From: Phialocephala subalpina
Taxonomy: Eukaryota > Ascomycota > Leotiomycetes > Helotiales > Mollisiaceae
Assembly (NCBI GenBank): GCA_900073065.1
Contig: FJOG01000012.1
Location: 1,325,253-1,389,252, forward strand
DNA length: 64,000 bases
Direction: 5' to 3'
In this document: positions 24,027 through 35,202 of the stretch, piece after piece
How positions within the stretch are numbered: the first letter of the stretch is position 1
Layout of the letters: the number at the start of each line of letters is the position of its first letter
Translations under genes and position numbers: made by a program
Notes under the pieces: model-generated
The model's database searches: none
What the model was told of the DNA's origin: nothing
Seen by the model: only the letters and a program-made list of their open reading frames with translations

Positions 24027-25530
24027 CTCAGAACGCTCTATCGCAGGAGAATCCCAAACTGCTAGTGGAGAAAATTGCACGGCAGGGGAGTTCAGTTCAG
24101 CTTGAGCGTTTCCGATGAGGACTGAGAGGTCATCCATTGCCTTGATTGTGACTAATAGGTCAGGTCTCAAGGTAGTCTCCTTGAAATTAGAGAGATGTCG
24201 ATTCTCGGGTAGGCTGTTCAAGTCTCTCGAAATGTCAGAAAGTTGGTTGAGGGTGCCGTTAGGCTGGCCAACGTCTCTCTCAACTGTCCACTCTACTTTC
24301 AAACCATTGGAGACTGGAACACGATGAGCTGTATCGCTGGCTAGGACCTTATACTGATGCCTGTGGCTCTGTTTTTTAAATTCTGTCTTGGAAGGGTAAG
24401 TAGTTCCGGCTACTACGGCGCTGTAGAGAGGTTTGCCTTTCGGTGTTTCCTCTGTCGGTGAGCATGGTTTCGTGAAATACATGTAATCGATCGCAACGAC
24501 GGTGTGATAGACGAGATCGCTCTCTTGTGGGAATATTAGTCCTGCCCATTGGAGATTGCCTGCGAACGGGCATGGATTGGGAGAGCTTGTCGAGACATAA
24601 TTCACGCCTATTGAAGACCCAATTGAGTTAACCGTTTGTTGTTGGAAGTTTGTGAGATCGTCAAGATCTAGGATTTCGGTGATGTTGACTTCCTCTGGCG
24701 GGGAAGATAGCGAGGGTTGACTGTAATCTGCGCCTTTGGTTCGAGATACTGTCCGCTTTTCGAAGTAAAGATCACGATGCTTGTCGTTAAGACCGACCGA
24801 GTTCATTAGGCTTCGAAAGCTGATGAGAGCTAGCTTTGGCGGGCCAGAGCGGCAAGTCTATGTCGATATACCTCCAGAGCGTCCGAATGAACCTCCAGTA
24901 TTCGATCTATTCGTGCATACGACTGTTTCTCGAGACGTCCATGCACTATGAACAGAGTTGACTTGGGAGTATCGCCAGAGCCAGTGTACAATACTGGCGG
25001 GTATTTTGCCTTAAACAAGCTTGGGTTCCAGTCTCTAATGGGGAGCGAATTGTAATGAATGGTGTTGGTGGATTGGCTTATTTTCCAGTCTTCGTAGGAC
25101 AAGTCACCAAAAGTGCTCACCTGGTTTGGAATTTGTTAGCATCCATATTTCTTGTCGAAGAATAAATGCTTACCATTACCACTCGGTGCAGTTTCTCGTC
25201 TGCGCCTTCCAGCTCCAAATAAATAACTGGATGTCCATATGCAGGTATATCGAGCGCGGTCCTAAATCCCTTCTCTGGATTGTTGATCCAATGAGCGCGC
25301 GAAACGGATGTGCCCTCGGCCTTCATTGGCATGAGCCAGTAAACGCAGCCAGGCTCGAAGCTTGTTGGCGTGTTGGCAGTACATCTTGGCTCAATTGGTG
25401 TATTGGCTTGATTAAAAGCCTCGTTGACGTCGGAATCATGCCGCGTCATAATTGTCCGGCCCAAAGTATCTCCTTGGCGGGCTCGAGAAGAGCTCGAGCG
25501 CGCCGAATCCTCCTCGCAAGATGCGGACAT
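23976..25530 (-). pseudogene. Family member D: barrel-like protein, one frame break
   Basis: Exon 1 (25174-25530) starts at ATG 25530. The 53-nt intron with GTAAGC, GCTAACA and CCAG joins HRVVM to VSTFGDLSYEDWKIS, the family position. Blocks FEPGCVYWLMP, YGHPVIYLELEG and YARIDRILEVHSDALE are present. The frame then stops at a TAG near 24830, but shifting one base near 24832-24842 gives PKLAL, ISFRSLMNSVGL and DLYFEKR, which align to the LCF..SF..LM and LYFG blocks of members A, C and E. A lost base is thus the simplest view. The continuing frame runs to TGA 23976 and ends in a short hydrophobic segment. With the lesion repaired the product would be about 505 residues. Decay or a sequence error cannot be told apart here. 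Confidence 0.6.
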
Positions 25531-26512
25531 GGTCGCCTTTGGCTATCCCATATCTAGACGCAAATTGAACAAAGAGGAGTCGAGGTGAAGAGGTTGCTGT
25601 ATCAGAAGACAAGATGTTGCGCGTAGATCGCGTTGAGGTGGGGAGGATGAAGAGTGGCAATGAGGAAGCGAGGAGATCTAGTCGAGTTTGCCGACCAGTG
25701 TGGTAACCTCATTCACCAAGCTTCTTTGATTCTTCAGAAAACGATCTCGACGCCGATTGTGATGTTGAGGGGCGCGTCGTATAAACAGGTACATTTACCC
25801 ATGCATAAGATGCAATGGTGTGCGATGAAAAGTCCGGAGGAGAAGATATCACTGGTTGCTATAGAATATTATATTGACCGCGTCATGGCAGCCCAATGGA
25901 GAATGGCGATAATGATGAAGTTTAGATCTTTATATTCCTCCCTGGTTCTGCATGAGGAATCTTGGTTCGGGCATCAACTGGAAGGGAAGATGTGAGCCTG
26001 TGAGACATCGCCGCTAGTGGCCAGACAGCAGCCAAGTTTCGACAGACTTTCATCTGGTGTGTATATATACGAGTAAAGACCGATAACCAGGGCTATGACT
26101 TGAAATTTTTGATTGAAAAAGAAATCTGGGTTCCTGAGATGAGATGAGATGAGAGTGAAAGTTGAGGAAGGAGGAAAGAAGGATGCCATCCGACAATTCT
26201 TCATTTTAGCGAATCAAGTGCGCTGATTACCCATCCATCCTCCCATCATTGCTGGATCGAGGGTTGCGTCAGTTGCGAGAGAGATAAATGGGGATTATTG
26301 GGTTTCTATTACTCGTTGGCAGTTGTTATTGTAGAGGTGAATGATTTCAAAAGTGCCTATTCCTAGATACAATTCCCAATGCCTGCCGATGGGCGAGTCC
26401 TCGATATCCAAATGGCCCCGAATTCCAAAGAAGCATAATCCAACCTCAGAGACTAAGAAGCCAAATTAAATTGAAGTAATGGCCCAACCTGTGCCCACCT
26501 GGGGCTACCTCC
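25531..26512. other. Intergenic region, 1 kb
   Basis: Upstream of member D. A GATGAGATGAGATGAGA microsatellite-like run occurs at about 26137-26153. No gene seen. Confidence 0.45.
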
Positions 26513-26860
26513 TCATCCAAAACCACCCTTCGCGTATGCCTTCATCGCCAATCTAATCTCATCCTCTGAGGTGACAAACACGTCCTCCAAGATCCAGTTG
26601 AAGGCTGTCTGGTTACCGTTGATGGATCACCGCCATCCGCCACCTCTTGCTCTACATTGAAATCGTCATTGGAGGGAGGTATGTGGAAATATTCCGGATC
26701 CGGGAGCCTGACATGTTCATCAACGAACCTGTTATTAACATGTGGCACAACAACTGTTCCCGAAGCCATGCACTCTCAGAAGTCAATTCCTCGAGCTCGT
26801 AATACTCTCGAGGCTTGTCAACAACATGTCTTCTGGATATCTCAGTTTCAGCGGTGTCAG
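26513..26860 (-). pseudogene. Decayed gene fragment, possibly glycosyltransferase-like C-terminus
   Basis: On the minus strand three frames hold protein-like pieces in order: DKPREYYELEELTSE, then ECMASGTVVVPHVNNRFVDE followed by HVRLPDPEYFHIPPS and DVADGGDPSTV-like sequence, then FNWILEDVFVTSEDEIRLAM ending GGFG and TGA at 26513. The ECMASGTVVVP piece recalls the E-A-M-A-x-G-x-P-V-V motif of retaining glycosyltransferases, but this is a weak resemblance. An in-frame TGA and at least two frame changes show decay. It lies just past the stop of member E and could instead be a lost C-terminal part of that gene, although its sequence does not match the family. Confidence 0.45.
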
Positions 26861-26877
26861 CTAGAGGGAGAATTCAA

Positions 26878-28093
26878 TCATGCTCCTGCTGCGCCATCTG
26901 GCGTCCAGCCTGGTATCCATTCTTGGTCGTGGATTATAGACTTGGCGCTGTCGAGGGCTCCCGTTGGAGCTGGAGCTATGGAGGGGCTACCTGGTCGAGG
27001 CTCATCAGGGGACCAGCCTGGTGACCACTCAAGATCAGACGCTGCGCGTTCTCTCGGAAGATCGAACAACGTAGGAGGGGTTGGCTGAGTCGCCGTCTGA
27101 GGTGTTGGGTTCGCAGAGGTGGTATTATCCAGTGACGGAGTCCGTGGGGTTGTTGTATCGACTTGACTCCCACACGTAGCCCCACCTTCCAACACCAACC
27201 TCCTCCCAAAGAAAAGCTGATCATGCCCCTTCGATATCCCGAAAGCGTTCATCAGCTTCTGGAAGCTCAAGAAGCAGAGTCTAGTCGTCCCGGTACTATT
27301 TGGCAATTCCTCCAAAGCCTCTGGAGGAACTTCCAACGTCCTGTCTATTCTTACGTAGGATAATTTATCGAGTTGCCCTCGTGCTAAGTATAGGGGGTCG
27401 GTAATTGTGTCGCTGGGATTGTAAAGCGCGTTGCTGAAGGAGGGTGCGTCTTTCATGAGAGGCACAGAGTATCGAACGTCTGTTCGAATTACTCGCTTAG
27501 CAGTCCATTCTTCGAGGGACATGTCTTGAAAAGAGGTGACCTGGATTGGTAGCATTGTCAGTGTCAGTCCCTCTCGAAAACTTCTTGGCCAGATTACTTA
27601 CTATAGCGGCTCTGTAATATGTTCCCCGATCGTCGGTCTCGGACCTTAACACCACCACAGGACGAAGACAGCCGTCATCGCTGAGCTCATAGGTATCGTT
27701 TACTGCGTTGCGGTGTTCGTATATCTTGTAGGTATCGTTTTCGGTCTTCCGCTTTAGCCAGTAGGCTCCGCCAGATTCCAAGACCACGGGTTGTCTCTGA
27801 GGCGCATTCGATTGAACGTTGACCTGACTCTGGTAACTTCTGGCAGCCATCTCCTGGTCTGGGGTCCGCTGGCGCCAGCCTCCTTCTCGCATCGTGGAAA
27901 GGGATGTCGAGAAATCGGTAACTGCGTCGCGAGGTTGCGCATTGGTGCTTTGGGATTGGGAGATGTCGTAGCTCTGACCATCAATTGTAGTTGAGCCCTG
28001 CTCGCCCGGGGGCATTTGGCGCCAGTTATCTGCTTGCATGGTAAGGTCCCTCGTCGGGTTGGGGTTTCGGTGGTAGAATTGTGGTGGTGGCAT
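26878..28093 (-). CDS. Family member E: barrel-like protein, intact
   Basis: Exons 27602-28093 and 26878-27540 give 384 residues from ATG 28093. The 61-nt intron (GTAAGT..ATCCAG) joins YRAAI to VTSFQDMSLEEWTAKR at the family position. The module covers about residues 105-290: LESGGAYWLKRK, CLRPVVVLRSETDD, LYLARGQLDKLSYVRIDRTL, TRLCFLSFQKLMNAFG and QLFFGRRL. The tail is Pro/Thr-rich with two related acidic-tryptophan repeats, EWSPGWSPDE and EWIPGWTPDG. The N-terminus is Gln/Ser-rich and disordered. This is the cleanest short member and the best reference for the family. Function unknown; the MazF/PemK-like fold is inferred from motif order only. Confidence 0.78.
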
Positions 28094-29211
28094 GTTGTAG
28101 TATTATTACCAACCCGCAGCGGAAGTGTTCAAAAAAGGAATTGTATTTGGAGAATTAGGCGTCGAGGGAATGTTTGCGCGGAGGAATCGGGGAAGAATGT
28201 AATAGTAATTGGAAATCTTGGAGGGGTATGCGCTGGGCAGAGGACCAGATGTTCTATGAAGGCGGAGAACTTTAAGTGTCGCAACGAGGATCACGTCAAG
28301 TTCTTAATCGACCAGGCTACGAACTCGCGTAACGTCCTCATTCACTTAGTGTCCATACTGTTAGTCCTATTGGTTTGAAGATGAAGCCTCCTTTTGGAGA
28401 AAAGGGGGCAGGTCCTGTAGGGAGGCACGTGCTCGTGTTCCATGATCGGATGAAAAGACATGCTCCGAACTTAACAATATCCGAGAAAAGTGATGTTGAA
28501 GAGAAAGACATTGATTAATTACTGCATAGCTTGGCCATGCACAAAGTGGGTGATAGGTCAGCATCTTGCTGTGTCAAGGGCAACGACAGGCTCTAGCCTT
28601 TATCAATTCCAATCTTCGCCGCTGGCATTGTGCTTGGCTGGATCTCTAGTAGCTCTTTCGCTTCGTTTGATGCAGGGATACCTATATTTGCGTATAGGAT
28701 CTCGGCTTGCAAGTTGCAGATACTGGACGTGAAGGGGAAGGATCGTTGCCAGGAGCAGTGTCCATATATCTCTATTTTCGACACCAGTCGCTGATGGGCT
28801 TGGTATGAAGGCTGTGCCACGAGGCCAGAGAACAAATGCCATGGTATTGATTGATAGCAAATGTAACTTGCAAGGTGTGATGGTGTTCACGAGACCTAAT
28901 TGGCAGCAATCAAAGGCTTGTCCCGAACTTCTGTTCTAGAACAAGCTGGGTTCATATCCAAAGGCTACTCTCAAACAAACTCTGGATGCCTTGGCAGATT
29001 GACTAGAACCTTTTGATAACGAAAAAAATGCTCACACTCGTGACGGAACGCCAAATTTGAAAAAGGATGAAAGCCATGGTAAAGGATCTCGGAATGCCTA
29101 ATTCTATGACCTACCTTTTCGAGACAATAATGTAGGTCCCAAGAACCTGCGATTCATCCCAACACCGTCCTCAAGAAGACCTTCTCCATGAACTCCGTCG
29201 CTGTGAACCCA
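28094..29211. other. Intergenic region, 1.1 kb
   Basis: Contains short open frames around 28600-28890 on the minus strand without family resemblance. No gene called. Confidence 0.45.
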
Positions 29212-30384
29212 TTACGGGTAATAAGGCATAAAGCCGAGTGGTCGTCGCCTCAACACCAACGCCCAAAACACCACCCCAAAAGCCATACCCCCAAGATGAT
29301 CAGCATGCCCAATTCCCTGTCCCCAATAACCTTGTAACCCAGCCACACTAGCCGCGACCGAGATGCCCGCAGCAACCCACATTGGCATCGGGATGAACAT
29401 TAGCATGATGCTGTGTTTCGGCATCACACATGTGAGTGCCGTGATTATACCAAATAAAGCGCCGGATGCTCCGACCGCGGCTCCGCGATACTCCTTGTTC
29501 CTGTTCCAGAGCCAGTATTGGACGACGCCGCCGGTGATTGCCGAGCCGACGAAGAGGGTGGTGAAGGGTGCGAGGCCGAAGAGGGCTATGATTGAGGGCG
29601 CGAAGCTGTAGAGGCCGAGCACTGTAAAAAAAAATCAGTGTTGTTTTTTGAAATTGTCGGGAGCTTCGATGGAGTAGAACCTAGGCCGGAGAGAGAGAAA
29701 AAGTGAGAGAAAAGGGTTGCTTACTATTAAAAGCTATATGCCCAATACCGTTGTGCATCAGAGTCGAAGTGAGGAGTGTATAATACCGTCCATTCTGTAT
29801 CCCCTCCCAGCTCAGGACGAAATTCCTCCGGAAATCCTCCAGCTTTTGGATAGCTTGTGTGCTTTTCGTCCTCACAGCTTCAGTCTGCAGTGTGCCGTGG
29901 TATATGAAGAGCGCTCCGCAGGTTCCAATTATACCCCATGTAACTGTTCCACCTGCCCTAGCTCCCCAAGGTATCTTGCGGTGATTTCCTTCATATTCCT
30001 GCTCGTACTCGTACTCCTCTTTATACTCGTCGCGGTCCGGTTCTTGTTGTTGAGATTGTGACTTCTCCTTGTACTCGTAATCCCACTTGTGCACGTCGCG
30101 TCCCGGGGTTTGTTTTTGAGGTTGTGTTTGAGAGGAAACTCTTTTCCCGTTCACGTAAACTTCCGATTTAACTTTCCCGTTACTTTCAACTCTTGATCTA
30201 ACGAAAGTTTGGGGATCCTGTGGGGGCTTGCGTAGACGGAGTACGGTGCTGGTGAAGGGTCTGCAGAGTCGCTGGCTCGTTGGACGTGTGAAATTGAGGC
30301 GTGCGGTTGGGAGCTGCATCGTGTTAGCTGGTGATGGAGGGGTATTTCGGAGGAGCTTACCACAATTCGAGTGAAGAGCGGCAT
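29212..30384 (-). CDS. Rhomboid intramembrane protease, probably mitochondrial
   Basis: Exons 30361-30384, 29725-30313 and 29212-29621 give 340 residues. The first exon encodes MPLFTRIV; its 47-nt intron has GTAAGC, GCTAACA and GCAG, and gives a better targeting sequence than the internal ATG at 30319. The N-terminus is basic and rich in Arg/Ser/Thr, as in mitochondrial presequences, followed by a Gln/Glu-rich spacer and a first hydrophobic helix (about residue 125). The rhomboid core follows: HNGIGHIAFN, then across a 103-nt intron MLGLYSFAP, the catalytic GASG (Ser about 257) and HADHLGGMAFG (catalytic His about 313). Mitochondrial rhomboids such as Pcp1 cleave inner-membrane substrates including Mgm1 and Ccp1. 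I do not assign the Pcp1 name because fungi have more than one rhomboid. Confidence 0.88.
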
Positions 30385-31855
30385 GCTGAAGATCCTAGGA
30401 GCAGGTCAAGCTCTACCTTTAGCTTCCAGGTAGATATAGATTCAGTCGCAGGTGCTCAATTCGCATTGTTTGGTTGTGGGAAGCAATGTTACGCCGGATG
30501 TTGGTTTTCAGAGCTCCAGGATGTCTCAGTACATCGCCTCTGGCAGAAAGTAGGCGGTGTCCAGGGACAATTTATCCAATATCCGTGATTCTCTGCCAAC
30601 GAGATTGACAGCTTCTTCGTAGCAGACGAATGGAATTTTCGAGGAGCATGATGGTGAAATGATCGTTGCACGCAAGGAGGTCGTCGAGCTTTGAGCTGTC
30701 TGGTTACATTAGGTTAGCCTGCCAAGAGGGAATGTCTTGGTATCTCCAACGACACACCATCTCTTCGACTTCACAACAATCAATCCTACAGCATACGACC
30801 GTATTCAGAAGACTCTCCAAGTACCTTTCGAATTGTTGTCTCTTCAAAGCTCGAGTCCCACAGCCGCGAGAGAAAGCTTTCGGGACCACATCTCCCAAGC
30901 AACCGCGTAAACCGAACTCAACGCGCCCCCGCCACACCACGCGTCGATGAACTGCGGCTACTCCGCGGAGTGGACGGACATTCACAAGCCTCTGCTTGGG
31001 AAGACAAACTTTTTCGGGTCTGCGACAGGCATCTAGCTGTCGGTTCGAATCTATGGAGTTTAATTGATGCGGGAATCGACTGTTAGAAGGATGGTCGCTG
31101 GGCATGTTGAAGTCAGTGACAGACACCTATCTGGTCCGGAACGGAAGAACATATTCAGGGAGAGCGGCAATACCTGGCGCAAATTGCCGTGCACTTCTAC
31201 AGCGAAGCCATGCTAGGTAGGTCGTATCTCTTCATTTCCCCGTCTCTCACTTCAATAGAGGAAAGTATGAATTTCACTCCTTTTTTGGATCGTCGCCCTC
31301 TATCTTTCTTTCGGCCAAGTTCCCTCCATGTGTCATCTTTACCTTGCAAATCCTGCCGAAATTGCATCGTACATGTACAGAACATCTGGATAGCAACTAC
31401 TATACAGCGATGGTCGAATGCAGCTTGCTACTCCAGATGTACTAGTACCTCACCAGCAAAGAGGTTTGGGACTTGACCTCTCATAGTCTCGAAACTTTTC
31501 AAACCGCGAGGATATCCCTACGTTTATATTCAGGGGCCCTACGAGCTCAACCGATCTCCCCCCGGGATGTTTTCTGAGGCTCTTCGCATGGTGGAGTCCA
31601 GCACTGTTTGAAAGTTTGAAAGGAAGGAGCCAATCGCAGGACCACAACGTGCCCCAACCATGCGCCGCGGCATAAAACCAGCCCACCCACGATGACGACG
31701 ACTCATCTGAAAATAACGTTGAGCACCAGCCCCAGATTCGAGACGTGTCGATGCGTGCGCGTTTGGAGAAAACGTTTCAGCGACTGGTGCAGAAACTTTT
31801 ATATCTGACTGTTTCCCGCCCTTCCCATCAACTTCGGCCATGTCTCGGTAGAATC
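30385..31855. other. Intergenic region, 1.5 kb
   Basis: Between divergent rhomboid and GT32 genes. An in-frame ATG at 31751 precedes the chosen GT32 start. Frames at 30704-31126 (minus) and elsewhere are not convincing. Confidence 0.45.
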
Positions 31856-32869
31856 ATGCCAAGGTCTTGGCGATTGCTTGTGACAGCCCTATTGAGCATC
31901 GTAGGGCTGTATCAGGTATTCAGCCTCAATCCCGCATTCAAGGTCGACAATTCGCTCAGTCACAAGCTCGCGCGACACTTTATATACGATGTCAAGAGCG
32001 ACTTCCCAACATACATCTGGCAGACCTGGAAATATGGTCCCTCGTCGAGCGAGTTTGGCCCAGTGAAGTCAGCAACAGGCACGTGGAGCAGCCGGAATCC
32101 GGACGCCCAGCACAGAATCCTATCCGATCCCGAATCAGAAGAAATACTCAAGGAACTCTACAATCCATTCCCCGAAATCATCGAAGCATACGACGCTCTC
32201 CCCAAACCAGTCCTCAAGGCAGATTTCTTCCGCTATCTCATCCTGCTCGCAAAAGGCGGGATCTACACCGACATTGACACCGATGCGCTAAAACCCTCAT
32301 CAATATGGATACAAGATGTATACAACCACGAGGTCGGCCTCGTCGTCGGAATCGAAGCAGATCCCGATAGAGAAGACTGGCATCAATGGTATTCCCGCCG
32401 CATCCAATTCTGTCAATGGACCATCCTCTCCAAACCCGGGCATCCGGTGCTTCGCGGCGTCGTTTCCACCATCACTCGTGAAACACTCCGTCTAAAATCC
32501 GAAGGAAAACTCGACGATCCAAATCTGAGCGCAGTGGAATTCACAGGACCTGCGATATGGACAGATGCAGTGTTCAAACATCTGAATGATCATCAGCAAT
32601 GTCCGGATCGAAGAATGTTGCCGCCGATGATCACGTGGAAGGAGTTTACGGGTATTACGGAGCCGAAGATGGTGGATGATGTTTTGGTGTTGCCGATTAC
32701 GAGTTTCAGTCCTGGGGTGGGACATATGGGGAGTAAGGCTACGGATGATCCGATGGCGTTTGTGAGGCATGAGTTTTCTGGTAAGTCACTTGCCTCCCTG
32801 CTGTGTTTAGTCTCCATGTCCAAGAGCTAACTGTTATGCACAGGATCTTGGAAAGAAGAGACGAAATAA
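31856..32869 (+). CDS. GT32 glycosyltransferase, OCH1-like
   Basis: Exons 31856-32780 and 32844-32869 give 316 residues; the 63-nt intron (GTAAGT, GCTAACT, ACAG) adds only the last eight codons. An N-terminal signal anchor (SWRLLVTALLSIVGLYQVFS) indicates a type II Golgi protein. The catalytic domain has the family order: FPTYIWQTWK, KADFFRYLILLAKGGIYTDIDTD with the metal-binding DxD motif, and a GPAIWTDAV block. OCH1-type enzymes start N-glycan outer chains with alpha-1,6-mannose from GDP-mannose. Several paralogues exist in fungi, so acceptor use is not certain. A longer start at ATG 31751 would add 35 residues before the anchor and is less likely. Confidence 0.87.
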
Positions 32870-33346
32870 CAATTAACGTTTGAGAAGCAAGCTAGCTCAT
32901 GATTGGATGCCGGCTGTGTGGGTTTTTTAGTTATCATGATTCACGAAGAGCGATGTATCCCTTGAATACTGAGGTATATATTTGTTTGGAGACCGTACAT
33001 ACATTCAGGCGTTGTTTGGGTTAGCGAGTTTTGATATCCCACTGTTTTTGAATACACCAAGTCATTGAAGCATCCTACCCGTTTCCAACATTGTGACTTC
33101 CATCATCGAACTCTCAAACTCTACATGCATTTGCCTTGGGTCGCGATTTCGCTGTATATCAACCACTGGAATCCAAGTTATGATTGTCGAGATTGCACTG
33201 GCCTGCAAGTCAGAAAGTCCCTAGTCTGGCTGATGTCCAAGAGGCTCGAGAAAGTCCCAACCTCGTTCGGACAATCTCGAGGACATATGAGAGGCGCTAT
33301 ATGGAAACATGGGACAGAAAAAATTAAATTGCCATCGATATATAAT
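32870..33346. other. Intergenic region
   Basis: About 480 bases of convergent 3' flank between the GT32 gene and the 2EXR remnant. Nothing seen. Confidence 0.45.
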
Positions 33347-34263
33347 TCACGAAGGCCAACACTCAACATTATGCATCGTCTCCCAATCCCGCGGTGTTAC
33401 AACCTCACCTCTAGCAATCTGCTCATCTCTCTCCTGTTCTTCCCTCAACAACCGTTCATGCTCCCTATCAACATTTTCAATCTCCGCCTCACTCGTAGCA
33501 GGTCTGAAGATATCAAACATGTCGTCCATAAAAGCATCATAAAGCTAGTTAAAAACGTCTGGGAAAGGTAGATCTGGCCTCTATCATGACCTCGTTGGAG
33601 CTCCGTCATTTGTTCGGCAATGATGCTCATTGTTTCTTGCACTCGAGCTGGTACATGGAGAGTTGTGATTGATACATTTTTTAGCGCTTTCATGAAGTAT
33701 TTACTATGTCGTCGCAAGATTTCATGATCGGTTGCTAAAGGCTCATCTGTTGGTTGGGAGTTCTTGGAGATAGCTACCATTTTGACAAACTCGAATCCAG
33801 TAACTTGACGAGCTACGATCTTTGGCCCAACGCTGCTAAAATTCATTCGTGATATTATGTACTTGAACAATGTGTACAAAGAAGTCATATCCATCTCGAT
33901 AGCGTCGGTATCAGGATCGAATGGTATAGTTGTGCGCACGCCATCACTCAGAACAGCACCCCAACAATTCAAAAACTGAGGCATGTATTCGATCAGAAAT
34001 TCCCTAGCTTCGTGGTTCGTTCCCGCGATGTCTGGCATAGGTTGTGGTAGCGAAGATAAGGAGGTCATAAAGAAGTTCCACTAGAGAGATGTCTCCGTTG
34101 CCCAACTCGGAAAAATCTCGAATTGGATAAAGATATGCCCCGTTTCCGGATGTAGTTCTGCGACTCGCGGCAGGTAAATATCGTCAAATGCTCTGCGCCA
34201 TATCGTTCGCTGTAACTCAATGGAGAGCTTGCGGAACAGATGGAATTGGGTGCCGAAGCTCAT
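33347..34263 (-). pseudogene. 2EXR-domain protein, broken
   Basis: It starts MSFGTQFHLFRKLSIELQRT IWRRAF (split by the writer for length), the hallmark opening of fungal 2EXR proteins (F-x-x-F-x-x-L-P-x-E-L-R-x-x-I-W). After 60 codons a TAG (34081) interrupts, and the same frame resumes at once with protein-like sequence (FMTSLSSLPQPMPDI onward) to about 33540. The final acidic segment, MDDMFDIFRPATSEAEIEN to TGA/stop at 33347, is in another frame; an intron ending AACTAG at 33546 is tempting but does not restore phase from the nearest donor. The gene abuts an AT-rich island, so mutation spreading from it could explain the lesions. Function unknown. Confidence 0.6.
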
Positions 34264-34315
34264 GGTGAAGGATATAATAGAAATGCAAAGAAGGAGCTCG
34301 AGAAAATAGAGTTAT

Positions 34316-34705
34316 AATTTTTTTTTATAAAATAAATTAATAATTTCTATTTAATTTAATGTATTTATTTTTAAAATATAAAATAGAAAGAAAAAAGGAA
34401 AGAATATAAACAAATAAAATACTTTAATTAAATTAATATTCGTATTATATATATAATTAATTTGAGAATTAAATTTATAATAATAAATAAATATTATAAT
34501 ATTATTAGAAAATAAAATTAAATAATTAATCAAATTAATTAATTATAATATTTTATTTTTAGTAAAATACATTTTAATATTAATATTTAATTATTATAAA
34601 TATAATATAATTTTTAATTTTAATATATTTTATATATTTATTATTATATAAAATAATTTAATAAAATAATTTATATATTTGTATATTAATTACATTATAT
34701 ACGCA
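34316..34705. repeat. AT-rich island 1
   Basis: Nearly pure A/T over about 390 bases, dominated by TAAT/ATTA words. This is the usual product of repeat-induced point mutation acting on a former repeat. No remnant coding capacity. Confidence 0.7.
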
Positions 34706-35202
34706 GTGAATATGACCCTATATACTTTTCCAATCGGATATTATCCTAAGAAGCCTAGTATTTCCCAATGCTTGACAAGGATTTAAAGAAGTTACGCCAG
34801 GCCAATAATAAGGCTCTTAATTCGAGCAGGAATCACGAATACACGAAACGTGTTTAAACTTGATTTGCTATTGAAGGAGACTTCAAGAATTTTTTGCGCA
34901 AGCACGCAAAGTGATTTTATTTGTCCGCCCGTTTTGCGCTATAATCAATACTCGGCTTTCCTCGATTTTCGCTCGTTGGGCATCGCGAGGCTTGCAACCA
35001 TCTATTTTCCTTCACTGATATTGGGATAAGGCTGCGTCTGTTATTACCTCAATATCTCTTGCTACCCCCAATTTTATCTCCAAAATTTCGTGGGATTGTA
35101 GTGTCCCCATAACACTTCAAAAGAGTAGGATCAAGATCTTACCATCTGTCCAAGACTAGTGCTGTATTTACACAGCGGCAAATATTGAAAGTAATCAGTA
35201 AG
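34706..35202. other. Upstream region of the caspase-like gene
   Basis: About 500 bases of normal composition between AT-rich island 1 and the ATG at 35203. No gene seen. Confidence 0.45.

Noticed and set aside
31040..31060. GGTTCGAATC word resembling a tRNA B box
   Set aside because: The flanking bases do not form T, acceptor or anticodon stems.
30704..31126. 140-codon minus-strand frame upstream of the rhomboid gene
   Set aside because: Not protein-like in order or motif, and no second exon found.
34316..34533. Open frame inside AT-rich island 1
   Set aside because: It is a consequence of A/T words with few stop codons in one phase; residues are almost only Ile, Asn, Tyr, Phe and Lys.
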